Positions 11,740 through 24,000 of a stretch of 64,000 bases of DNA are shown in pieces. The stretch's first letter is position 1. Every line of letters starts with the position of its first letter. The position numbers and the translations under genes are program-made. The DNA is from Actinostola sp. cb2023 (Eukaryota; Cnidaria; Anthozoa; Actiniaria; Actinostolidae), in NCBI GenBank assembly GCA_033675265.1, contig JAUJYZ010000222.1, positions 186,001-250,000 on the forward strand, written 5' to 3'. A model generated the notes under the pieces. That model saw only the letters and a program-made list of their open reading frames with translations, was not told where the DNA came from and ran no database searches.

Positions 11740-14700
11740 AACATTACCGAACCACGACAAAAAGCTCAGGTTTTGTTTCATCAAAACTAGTTGACAATCG
11801 GAGTGATTCTTCATAGATGCTATTTTTAATATGTCAGGCGTACATCTGGTAGGGAAGATAAAGCTCCAAATACATCAAGCAATCGAGCCACGCCTTGGCT
11901 TAACGTTACAAAATAATTAACTTATTTGTGGGTGTTTGCTTAGGGATCGTACTTTAGAGTCATTCAGAGCTAATAGCTGTTAGTGCAATTTGCCAGTCTA
12001 AGAATTAATGGGTGTAATTCATGTTATGATTGTAGGTTTACGAACTAGCCACTCTACTAGCAAATGGGATGATCCTGAGCGTAAACTATGCAATGATCTA
12101 ATAATTTGAATTCTCTCACCATCAATTAGTGTGATATATGAACTAATATTGACTACCTAGCAAGCTGTATGTACAATTGTGATATACATTTTAATTCGTG
12201 TTTTGGCTTGAGTCTTGAATTTGTTTGTTTATTTATTCTTGGATAAACACATGGATTACCAACTGACACGGGTGACTTCGCTTGGCTTTAAAAATACGCG
12301 TTAAAAATAAACTTAGTCATGAGCCGGTTCGCGCTGTTTTTTATTTGACCCCAAAAATGACTACGAAACGTGCGGGAAAAATCATTTTTACTTTAGAAAA
12401 ATTGAACATGGACGTTCGAGTGGGGTGGCCCGAGTATGTGAAGCTGCCGTAACACTTACTGACAAACGCCTGTGACCCTCGTTACTGAAACTGAGTATAT
12501 AATGTAGTACATGCAGGCACTGAGGGTGGTCACTGCCAGACGTATGATAACAGTTTGGAACGGAATCACTGAATGAGAATTTGCTGCGTCGACTGCAAAA
12601 GTATAAAGAAAGTAGCTTTAATTAGACTTAATTAGATTAAAATTACAGTATTGTAATCATGGCAACTAGCGAGTACACTGGGCTGCGTCGGTGTATAAAT
12701 AAATTCAAAACTTAAAGTAAATCTATAACACCGTGAAAAAGAGTACTTAACTTTACTGATGTTGTAATACTAGTTACTTATTTCAAAACAGAAGATATCC
12801 GACAACTCTTAAAATATACAGAATGTATTAAAAAGAACACTAGTGCTTTATTTTCATTGTAGTAACATACTCAATTAAGAAATGACGACTTTGTGAACTA
12901 TAGTTAAAATGGTATTTCTTAGAATGTCTTCACGGCACCTTTTTTAGCTCAGAAAACCTAGACTGACTAAACTGGAGTTTGTGTATTTACCTTGCTCCTA
13001 ATAGCCAGTTGTTTATTGACCCTAGATGACAAGTTTGGTTGTGCAAGACATTGGTTAGTGTACCCCCTGCTTGGCCTACAGCATGAACACTCGTGGGAAC
13101 AAACAAACCACCACTAAGACCAAACATGTCAAAGTAAGAAATGAGGACCTTCTTTTATACATTGTAAGCCTTTGTGTATTTGTTAGACCAGTCATCAGTA
13201 AGGCTGAACTGGACAATCGCATACCTTATTGCGTATAAATGAATGAACGAATGAATGAATAAATACAGTCAGGATACAGTAGATGGTAAAAATGATTTGA
13301 ATAATTCGTTTCTTTTATGTTATCATGATTTTTAAATATTTTTATTGCCAAGCTTTTTTCAGTACAAGAGATTACATTTTTTTTCCCCTTACAACATTTT
13401 TTGGCAACATTTACCCAAACATTTCCCCAAATATATATATAATGCAGAAAAAACAAATGACGCAAATTAAAAAATTACAAATCAAGTGAAAGTTTCCAGT
13501 TTCGGGTTCATTATTCTGGGTGTTTCTTAGTGCTACAGTCTGCATTGTATTCTTCGTTAGGTTTCTTTGTATGCAGGGTATCTTTTTGTTTTGGTTCAAG
13601 TTCATTCTTCTCGTTCTTTGTGTTCATTGTCTAACGTCATCTGGTGTTCTGCAACACCAAGAAACCTCCATTATTCTTAGCAAAGCTGACCTTGCCAGTA
13701 AATATCCCCCATTGAGTTAGTTTCGCGTGCTTCTAATTGCACCAATAGCTTTTTTAAAGACCCCTGGGTCCGAGCCCGTGATGCGCCAATGCGTTGATTT
13801 GTGTGACACAGGTTACATTATTGGACAGCCCGCTCTTGATTCATTTTAAAACTTGTTGTTTCAAATGTAGATTAGATCTGATCACGAACTGTCTTTGTCG
13901 AAAGTACCTGGTTGATTTTCAATCTAAACTAAACATATTAAATGAAAATCGCAGTTCAAAGTTACATTAGGAGTTTCCTATGACTGGTAGATTCAACTAC
14001 GCTGACGTCAGCGTGACACTGGAAAAAAAAGCGCGTTTTTTTTTATCAAGCCAAGGTTTGGAAATAGAATTTCCAAGGTTTGACGAGCGCGCGTTTTTGT
14101 GAGCTGATAGTGACCGCGTTGCCAGAAAAACAATCACATCAAATAAAACAACTTAGACTCTTTCTGAAGATGAACACTAAGTAATGATTGCTGTCGTTGA
14201 TTTGTATTGAATTGGACAGCATCTCAAAGGCACCGAACCGTTTGTATATTTATTTGTAGCGTCGTATGTGATGAAACCTGTACACGCATTTGATTATACT
14301 GAATACGCATAGAAAATTGTGACATATTTTCTGTATCACTGTAATAATTAACTGAAAAGCTCACTTGCAAGAGAGAACGCCATGTGCAGTTCTCGCCTAA
14401 GTGCGTCCTCGTCGTGGTTCTTGTGCACCACTCTTACTGTTCAATCCCATGCAATGCCAGAACAACACGTCAGTCGAACGAAATTCCCCGAGTTCTTTTT
14501 GGCATTTTATGACTATGTTAATACATATATAAGGTTCATTTTTCTCCGCAGTTTGTTCTTTATAGCTAATTGTTTTTGCGTGTTTAGTTGTTATCCATCG
14601 TTTCTATTCAGAGATTTTCGACATTGAACTTTAGTTGACCTGAACATTCGCTGTCAGAAAGAAAGAATGAATGAATGAATGAACTTTATTTAAACACGGA

Positions 14701-16274
14701 ATCAAATCACTAGAACGACCACATGTAGACTTTGTTCCTCGTAAAAGCATTTACAAGAGCTGTCGATGTCTGTACACTTATCGTAAGGCCTACAGTAGCT
14801 AGTTTATGTATCTTCGCTTTAAAATATTAAAGAATGACTGCATGATTGGAATTTCGAAAAAAACGTATTTTACTGCCATTTTGAACATCATTTGACCGCT
14901 TCTGCTGTGTATACTTAGTAACTATGGGCTGTTTGAGTTTTAGATTTGTTAATCTTTAATCAGTAGATTCTGAAATACAGACTAAAACCAAGTTTGATAT
15001 CATATACTTGAGTGTGGAAACAATCACTCTGTCGGACTTGGAAGACCGTGTAACTCGGTCATCAGAATCAGATTCAAAAGTCGCGCGCTTACTGTTGCAA
15101 CCTGTTCCTTTGTTTCGTGTTTCTCAGATTTTATCTGGGTTCAGTAAGGTCACGGCGTAAGAAAAAAGTACAGTGTAACACTGGCGAATTCTCGACTCAA
15201 TAGTATAAGTTTTGGATCCGGTATAAAAATGAACATTAGATATATGCGTCATTTATGTGACGCGAATACCATTCGTATATTATAATTGAACTGCGCCTAA
15301 AACCCTTCTAATTACAGTAAATTGACCTTTTCAGAGTCTAATTTTAATTAGACTTATTGTTTAAAAACAATAACACCGCCATCAGTACTCATGTATGATA
15401 TGTTTTATGTTCTAATTCTTCGCGACAACAAAGCGTATTCTTGCGCAATGACCTAGGTGTGAACATCCTTTCACGAAAATACCGCCGCGGCACTTTTAAA
15501 AAACTTAGCGCTTCAACAGAGTTCAAAATCACGAGAACGCCGCTCGTTAAGCTAGCATTTAAACGTCGCTAGGACTTGGTTCAACATCATTATGCCGGCC
15601 TGACTCTGTGTGTGTGACTGTGATGGCTTTAGACCTTAGGGTGCGCATTAAGTTAATTAACATACGGTAGCAAAGGTTTTTGGGTGGCTGACTAATTAGC
15701 CTTTTACCCTGAACAAAGCCATGAAACGAACTACACGTGTCTTGACGTCGGAAGAAATGATATTGTCACGTGACACTCGGAACTACTTGGCGCGCTGTTT
15801 GAAACTCGTGCGAAACTCATCGATGTGGGCGTAGATCAATGAGCATTCGACTAATCTCATCCAAGTCTCTCCAAAACCAATCCTGTGGAGACATTAATAA
15901 CGGCCTGGATTAATTAAACCTCAACGGAACGACTTTCTTAAGAAGATCAAATTTGGCGCGAAATTTGATATTCCATGCGGTTTTCGAAAGAGCGCTACTA
16001 ATTAATTGTGAAGTAGCTCATTCACTGTAATGTGTAGTAAACTTCAAAAGTATCTTTAAGAACATCTAGTTATATAGCTATTACCTAACGATATATTATC
16101 TATGGGACCATTCAGTGTATAGTTACAGATTTTTTCTCAGATTTTAATTTTTTTACGAATCTTGTGCAACCGAGCTAGTTTCACGGTCTTATTTGCATTG
16201 TTCTACAGCAGGTGTCTCTGGATGAGGTGTTGAAATAGCCGGACGTTTACCATTCAAAAGGAAATATGTTCCTT
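11740..16274. other. Long intergenic stretch between HES-A and HES-B
   Basis: I see no gene. Minor items are a small palindrome TTGGAAAT-AGA-ATTTCCAA near 14057 followed by GACGAGCGCGCG (a motif also found at 44,900), and several isolated CACGTG/CACGTGAC motifs around 15,730-15,770 upstream of HES-B. Confidence 0.45.
14663..14702 (-). repeat. Probable 3' tail of a retroelement (AATAAAGTT plus CATT repeats)
   Basis: On the minus strand the sequence reads CCGTGTTTAAATAAAGTTC followed by (ATTC)n. A conserved tail ending in a short tetranucleotide run is common for L2/RTE-type non-LTR elements. No coding part of the element remains nearby. Confidence 0.4.
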
Positions 16275-16276
16275 CG

Positions 16277-16284
16277 TATATATA
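16277..16284 (+). promoter_or_regulatory. Candidate TATA box of HES-B
   Basis: TATATATA inside the palindrome CGTATATATACG, about 150 bp before the HES-B start codon. That spacing matches the TATA-to-ATG distance in HES-A. No CSL or CSL+CCAAT composite was found next to it. Confidence 0.45.
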
Positions 16285-16430
16285 CGTAAGACCTTTACCC
16301 AACGCTGTCATAAGGTTTACGAGGAAGAAAGAAAGACTTCATGTCATGTGTCACTGATACACGAGAAAGTGAATCACATCCCCACGGGAACTGCACGATG
16401 CAAGCGAACCAACGAGAACCACTGTCGAGC

Positions 16431-17758
16431 ATGAAAAAAGACCGACAAAAGGTCAGTGCACGAATATCCTGTTTATTTTTACGAGTTCTTTGAAAGTTCA
16501 TTCCAGAGCTCATGCTCTTCTGACTTGAGCTGACACGAGTTTCTGTGAGTTTCACTGGAAACTTCATTGACGAAATCGAAGTCAAATAAGTTATATTTTA
16601 GAGTGTAATAACTTTAAGCACAAAAAGTCACGCTGGGCTACAGCTGGAAGTTCGATGGCCGAATTTTACCGTCGTATTTTACTCTTAAAAAAGTCATATT
16701 GAAATCACTCGTTCTTCGTGCCAGGAGTACAAGTCGTATGCTGAACGGATGAGAAGAAACAGAATCAATGGATGCCTTAAAGAACTTAAACTTACAATAC
16801 TTGGCACTGCATTCCAGAATGTAAGTACCGTGTCGCACTAGTTTGGGATGGAAAAGTTTAGTAAAACTAAAGCGATATTTTAATTACACCTGTTATTTTC
16901 GTGCTTGATCTATTAGTGCTGAGAGATGGCGGCTTATCTTTCTGTTTACTTTCACCTATATTTGTTTATCAAATCAATTTGGTAATCAAAATTTGGCAGC
17001 ACGTTGGACCGAGTACTGAAGACGCGTGCCCAAAAATTGCTCCAACCAATTCAATCAACATCTGTAACGATAGATTTCAGGGAATGAAGTTTTTTGTCGT
17101 TGCGGAATTTCTCATCTGCTACTGAATATTTTCCATGTCTTATCATAACAAACTTTTGTTATTCAATATGTTTATCGTTAGATTAAAATGGAGCAAGCAA
17201 AAGTCCTGGAGCTAACTGTTGAATACATTAAACTTGTAAAGAGTCAATGCTTGTCGTCGAACGAAGGTATAGTACAAAAAAGAAATGGCAATGATGGAAT
17301 TTTATGTTTTAATTTAATGTAATTCTGCCCTGATTTCAGTTTCAAGTAATTTGTTGTCTCGATAGTTACCGATTCCACTTGATATCCCGTGTAGAGGTTT
17401 TTGTTTCTGCCCGCAATCTTTTTTAATCGGTTATTGCTTTCTTTTGATTCCAGAGTTTACGAAGTCGGCTTCATGTCAGCCATTACGATGCCATACTCCA
17501 AGCGAAGAAAGCCTTCACGGGAGAAAGAGAAAGAATATCGAAAACCCTTTGGAATGTGCAGCCGATCTCTTGCCAAAGTCGAGGAAAATACGTCGAAAGC
17601 TGAAAGGCAAGAAACTGGAGTTTTCTCAGAAGTCTTTTGTACCAACGACTACACAGTCAGGCGGCGTGATTAATAGTATGTCCTCGACAAGACGACCGTT
17701 GGAAAACTTACGCAACATTAACAACGAGAAACCATGTACATTTTGGCGCCCATGGTAA
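16431..17758 (+). CDS. hes: HES-B: divergent Orange-less bHLH-WRPW protein
   Basis: Predicted 168-aa nuclear repressor. Exons are 16431-16451 (MKKDRQK), 16725-16820, 17182-17266 and 17454-17758. Exon 2 is 96 nt, as in HES-A, D and E, and the phases (0, 0, 1) match. The basic region reads YAERMRRNRINGCLKELK. The diagnostic HES proline is replaced (KSYAER where HES-A has KPQMEK). Exon 3 begins IKMEQAKVLELTVEYIKLV, so the loop is about four residues shorter than the VSRYSKME of its relatives; an in-frame TAG just upstream rules out a longer exon. No Orange domain is visible, at most a remnant (LECAADLLPK). A basic stretch (KSRKIRRKLKGKK) follows, and the protein ends FWRPW. A poly(A) signal AATAAA lies at 18019-18024. 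The tiny exon 1 is the least certain part. It lies tail-to-tail with HES-C. Confidence 0.8.
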
Positions 17759-19298
17759 ATGGAAATTGTCACAATGAGATAAAAAATACAATTGTTGGGG
17801 GATTATCGATTACTCGATTTGCTAATTTTGGCCAAGAACGAATGACACTCAAAAACCCTAAACTTTCAGTTCACAACGAACAGCACTGACAACGAATTGT
17901 CGTGTGTCCTGGACTGAGCACACTATTTCATTCAGTCTATTTGTAAGTTTATTGACATTAACCGTTGAATTAATTACCCAAGATTTATAACAATTTCGTC
18001 ACGGAGGGAACAATATATAATAAACCTTCCTTCGATACAATTACAAGTAAAATATGATATAATTTCACCACAATCATAAGTTTGTTTCAATTAGTAATAT
18101 TTATATAGAAATAAAGCAAGTACTGGTAGCAAAATTTGGTCTTTTGAACAAGTCAGGTGGTTTCTTCCTTGCAGGATGTGAAGTGAAACTAAGTGATAGC
18201 CAACATTTGGATACAAATAATACTGCGTTTGTTTGTCAGACTATAAACTAGTGTGTAAAGGCGAGAAGTGCGTACTTTTTGGTTCGCGACTGATGGGCGT
18301 ATTCCCTCTATGAGGTCACTGATCTTGACCACGTTGTCATTGCGACAGGTCCTGCTAGAAGTCTGACACGTTAATAAAGTTGATGATGATGTTCAATTAG
18401 TGTTTGCCGCGCCGGAAAAAAAGTTTCATCCTAGCGCTCATTCCAGAATGGAGACATAATATAGAACTATTAGAAAATGAAAACTTAAAGCTCACATTCG
18501 AAGGAATGATGCCATCATCGTATATCTTCTACGCAAATGCCGAGCACTGAATCTGTGTGAGCACTGTACCCTGTGCTACGGTTTCCTACATGTATAATAA
18601 TCAGTAAGTGGTCTGTACAACTGGTTCACTGGTTATGACAGCATACTGTACGGCTTAGGTCATGATAGCTAATATTGATAAACGGTTCATTCCGATCTTG
18701 AGATCCGACCGCGTGGTCAGACCTACAACGTGCTGTCAGTAGAACAGCGAAGTCAGCAGATTTCCTCTCGTGTTGAAAACTATTGTGAGATCACAAGATA
18801 TTGTTCTTTGTTCTCGTCAACTGATTTGCGCATAATTATCGTAATTTCAAATATGGAAAACAAAAAAACTAACTAAAAGGAATCGAAGAAGCGGAGGACT
18901 GAGAAGTCAAGAAGAGGCAGCAGCAGAAAAAAAGACGCAGCAGTAGAAACAGAAGAGACAACGGAGAAGAAGTAGAAACAAGAACAGAAGACTATCACCT
19001 CCATTACTCAATCGACAGTCAATCAAGAATATGTTTTTTTTGTCATCTTTTAACAATCTTTTAATTGCTCTGTTAATCTCTAAACACTGCTGAGCAGCGT
19101 CATTCATATAAGCTCTTCATAAAACATTTCTCTTTGCAGTAAAAAAATATATTTACATTTGTACAATACGAGTCTCATTCAACTCAATCAATTACAATTC
19201 CAATGTACAGAATTAATTCGATTTTAAAAACTAGATTTTGAAAAAATATTTCTTCATTCAAGAGTAAAATTAGCTTTTTCGTCATAAATACAAATTAA
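17759..19298. other. Convergent intergenic spacer HES-B / HES-C
   Basis: Holds the 3' regions of both genes and an AG-rich simple stretch near 18880-18980. No further gene seen. Confidence 0.5.
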
Positions 19299-20368
19299 TC
19301 ACCAAGGACGCCACAGGGCTGGTTTAGTTGTACGTTTAGTACATTCTTTCATAGTGTTTATGTTTGTTTGAGGTATTAGTTGCACAGGACTGACAGGCGA
19401 GATCGGTGTGACGGTGTCTCTGTGAACTGCTACAGCGCCAGGAAGGTACATGGGAACGTTTTGCGAAGTAGGTGAAGGCGGTGGCGAAGGATAAGGAACC
19501 CAGACAGCCGTTCCTACAGGAGTGGCGGGAAAGCTAGCGGGCGCGAAAGTTGAATGGTTTCCATGACAACTCGAGGCCAAGTGTGACATCAGCTTCTCTC
19601 TCAGCTGATCGGAATTTGGCGAAGCTCTGAGATTTTTCGATACTTCTGCGGCACACTGGTTGAAACCGGCTCTGAATTCAGCAAGTGATTTCATTTCTGA
19701 AGATAGAGAAAAACAGAAAGATAAATTTTCAAGAATTTGCTGAATTAAAATTAACTAAAATAATCAAAATATTTAACTTATTTTACTCAGGGAAAAAATC
19801 GCTACCTTTAATATCATTATCTCAAATCAATCAATTAATTATTTTATATGAATTAATAATTGATTACACACCTTGGCTTCGTGAGTCTTGATGGTGTGTA
19901 GCCCTCAGATAGCTAACTGTCATCTCGAGGATATCTGCCTTTTCCATTTTCGAGTATCGACTCGCCTGATGAGAAATTAAAAATCTGTTAAACGATTTAT
20001 TCCATGCACCTCGATGTGACCCGCCAAAGTAGGTCATCGGCGACTTTCTAGATGAACAAGTGATAAATGGGCATATTACTTACATCTTTATTAAGAAGCT
20101 CCAAAACAAGAGTTTTAAGCTCGTTCAGGCTGTCGTTTATTCGTGCTCTTCGCATCTTCTCCATGAGAGGTTTCTTGCCTGAGAAAGAAATAGAAAATAC
20201 TCTCAGTTAGTCGCGTTCGACTGTGATTTTTTTAAGTGCTTACCAAGTTTTTATCCCAGAAAAAAAATAGCCCAGTGCTCTTTTTATTTCAATATAAAAT
20301 CTCACCTTTCTTCTCTCGGAAAGAACCTTGCTGACATAGTTTGAACTGTCGATGCAATCCAAAGCCAT
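19299..20368 (-). CDS. hes: HES-C: HES/E(spl)-type bHLH-Orange-WRPW repressor
   Basis: Predicted 214-aa Notch-pathway repressor. Exons on the minus strand are 20368-20306, 20173-20084, 19965-19872 and 19696-19299. The bHLH (about residues 22-75) has the family proline ([13 protein letters not shown]) and helix 2 [19 protein letters not shown]. The Orange domain (about 88-125) starts [24 protein letters not shown] (about 147-158) closely matches HES-E. The protein ends LWRPW. One oddity: the first AG after the pyrimidine tract of intron 1 (CTCAG|GCAAG) would break the frame. The next AG, five bases on, gives KPLMEK in frame and a 90-nt exon instead of 96. Either that AG is used or the assembly has a small indel. 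TATA at 20455-20460 supports the start. Confidence 0.9.
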
Positions 20369-20454
20369 TTTGAAGTTAGAAAGTTTAGTCGAGTGCGGAG
20401 ACTGTGAACGCAGTGCTGAGATGTGTTGAATGGGCGACATACGCAGCCCGTACC

Positions 20455-21060
20455 TTTATATGTGGTAAGGGATCGTGGGAAAGAACTAGTCGTGTGTCTC
20501 TCTGAGTTCATCTTATTTACAAACACCTGTACTGAAACAATCAGCTTGCTCTTCAAAACAATAATACTAGCGAATACAAAAGTTCTACCGTGGGAACCGT
20601 TGATTCTGATTGGTCCGTGGCTTCTAGTCGCACGATAGACGTAGTATGTATTGTCTTGTCGCCTTCAATGGCGCGTGAAAAGCGTGAGACCAGTCAGCTC
20701 TGATTGGCTAGAGTCTTTTCGCCTGACTTCCCCTATTTATTGCTAACCATCTTGTCCATCCAAACATTTGAACAAAAGCCCAGTGACAAGTTGCAAGTCG
20801 ACTTCTGGCGTTTTGGATACAGAACACGTTATTTGGAGAATAAACTTTCATCTCTAATATGACGGGTTTCATTTTTTAAATACCCTGAAAGTCGCTAAGT
20901 ATTTTTGCATTGAAGAAATCAATAGCCTATTACATACACGTGCGATGCTTTCAAAGGCCGTTTAGTCCTCTTTTGTTTGCGATCTTAGCCGGCCTCACAG
21001 CGACGTAACGTTTTGAAAGTACAACATTTGAATGACAAAAGAGTTTGAAAAGTTCCCACG
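20455..21060 (-). promoter_or_regulatory. HES-C promoter: TATA, CSL sites, CSL+CCAAT composites
   Basis: Same order as HES-A: TATAAA (minus, 20455-20460); CGTGGGAA at 20474-20481; TTATTTACAAACACC from 20513; CGTGGGAA at 20589-20596 then GATTGG at 20608-20613 (11-bp gap); CGTGAGAC, one base off consensus, at 20683-20690 then GATTGG at 20702-20707 (11-bp gap); and inverted TTCCCACG at 21053-21060. Confidence 0.75.
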
Positions 21061-24000
21061 AAAATCAATGTGAGATGTAAAACGGGATTGCATGTAAAGT
21101 CATAATTAACACCACTTCCTCACAAAGTTGTTTGCTTAAGAAGGAAGCGAGGAATTAGTGCCAGCTAGATTTCCGTATCTTCACTTGAACAACGTCAAGG
21201 AATTGGCCACGATCCATGGCAATTTTGATGTACTCAAATTGATTCCGCTTTAAGTCATGTAACGATTCTCCTCGACGGGCCAACCGCATTTTTGAGAAAG
21301 TAATTTTTCCCTTTCTACGTGGCACTCGCTATATTCGCATGTCAACTTGATTTTTTTACAATGAAGACCAACAATTCTCTAGGTTTGTTCAAATAACACA
21401 CTGAATGGAAAAGGAAGGTTTAGCTGATGTTTAGATGCATATAAGTCTTTCTAATAAACCTGTGGAGGACGGATTTCGTTGTGTCTGAAGAATATAAACG
21501 GATTATTTTTCGAAGTATTTTGAAGCTAATGTTAAAAACAAACTCAGCAAAAAATGTTCTCGGCTTGAGAAGAATGTTTCTGTTGTTGTCTAACGGAGTT
21601 TATTCTTTTCAAACACAATCGTCTTTGTAAGTGACTTAATCAGTATTTATAACGCTGTAGTTGCTTTAGTTGTCAAATCATCACTCTATCGGGAACTTTT
21701 GCAGGAGCATCAGTCGAAGAAGCAGCTCTCAGTTGACATCAATATGCTTTTCCGGCCTTTCAGTCTTTCAGTCTTTCAGTTTATTTACTCGGTAAAGCTA
21801 TGTTGCTACACACCAAGAATATATCATATGTATAAAAGAAACTACAATGAAAATAATAAATAAGTATTTTATTTCGTGCGAGTTTCTGCCTTATCACAAA
21901 ATGGCATCGAACTTTCCTTCAAGATTGCAAGCGTCCTGCATTCTTATCTGTTCAGCAAATTGCCAAAGGACGCGGAGAAGGATTGTGCATAGCGTCTATT
22001 GTTGACCCCTATTCATCATGATAGCGTCTTTTGCTGGTTTGCAGCGGCATTTACTATTATGACAATAATCAGTTCATGGATCACTGACTGACGACGCTTA
22101 TGCATATGCACGATTGCCACGGGGATCCATGTGCTGTCGGTGACATCAGCACAACTCAGAGTAGTTTTACTTTCCAAACTTTCTTATATGCCTCAACTGA
22201 TCTTCAGTCACTTTCAGCATCACTTCCAAGTCACAAAAGACCTGAGTTTTGAGTAAGCCTACACTGATTTACCATAAGCATTTCTCTGATAATGAATTGA
22301 CTAATCGATTTGATCAGCAAAAGCATTTCAATATTGATTCTACATCTAGCTTCATTAGAAACCAAGCCGCTTGTTTATTCTGGAACATTCTTACTTTGAT
22401 AACAATTTCCTTCCACTAAAGTGCCTTTGGCATTTCCTCATAAAATTTTGATTAAACTCTGGAGTACCGTCATTTAGATATCTCTAACTAAAAAATACCC
22501 CGATAACCTACAGAACTAACACTGTAGATCTCAAGTAGCTTTTAGCTGCACGATTTGACTTAGTACCAGTACTATAGCGGTAGTTATTAGGATAAGTTTG
22601 CTGCTCGAGGTCGAGGAGGAGGAATTTAGGCGAGAAACTTTCACTTGTAATTGTACTTTTTGAGCATTATTTGGTCCGAATTATCACTATTCTCTTTGCT
22701 TTGATGTAATATCGACCTAATGAAACTCATCCTCGTTATTGCTTGAAATAGAACGTTGAAATGAATTTGGAGAAATTGTGTATGTTGGTCAGTTTAGACT
22801 GCAGCCGGCATTGACCTGTGTGTTTCTGAAGATGCACGAGTTTATCTAAAGCACAATCAGGCCATGCTTAACTCTGCAAATAACATCACCAGACCTTGAA
22901 TTAAATTACTTTACCGAAAGGAAATTGCTCCATAATAGATTAAATCAAAAGTTAATAGAGTGAGATCATGACGGCATTGATTTCTGTAGCTCTGTTTCTC
23001 AGTCGGCAGGAAAAGACGAAAACTTTCGGAAAAACAAATCCACAATGGTAATCAACAAGAGAACTCATTTTCATTTTTTGATAAGTTGTTTTGAAAAGAT
23101 CAACTTAGCCACGCGTTCTGATGTTAATAGAATGGACGATCGCTCGTGCAGAAAGCCTAAAGTGTTTGATAAGACGAACGTCTATTGTTCAAAAAGCTGG
23201 CGGCAACTCGACGGCTGGCGTCCTCTGTGATACGCAAGCAATATGTGCTTGTGCAATCTCTGGCAATACACGTGCAATGTGTCTGTTTAGTGTTAGATCG
23301 CCGTCGCATCATTGTAACATTGCACCTGCGACCTTCTCGTGGTAAGCACATGGATGCATTACAATAATAATAATTAATAACGTTTTTCGCTGACCTCTTG
23401 AAAAATTTACAAACCGTCCCGAAAAGGACCGGTGGTTCGCAGAAAAACTCGTGTAACTCAATGTTCTTAGTGACTATTCCAATAAACTTTGCTCTATCTG
23501 ATTTTACAACCTTTTTTCCAGAAAAAGCTCACAATTTTTCCAAAATGTTTTTAAATTTGCCAGAAACGTTGCTCTATCTGATTCTACAAGCATTTTTCCA
23601 GAACAAGATCACAAAATGTTTTTAAATTTGCCTGAAAGGACTTTTTCAAGTGAAAGTTCTTTTTTTTTTTAAACAAGATCAGATTTTTTCACAATTACGT
23701 CGCAGGACGTAAAACTGGTCAAATGTTTTCGCATGAAAACATAAGGCACTTCTATATTGCCTTAGTTTGAAAGTCAACAGCTTTTCTAATCCAAAAATAT
23801 GACTTGTTTCAACACGTTATTAAGTTAGTATTTAATTAATACGGATATAATTTTCATAATTTAGTGTCATGACATTCACGATTTCACTTGTCCAACAATC
23901 CCGTAACGAAACTGACTCAAATACTTGAAGTATTCTGTTTAATATATATTTACACAAAAAAGGCAATTCAAAAGCCTTATGTTACATACCCGTCGTTTTG

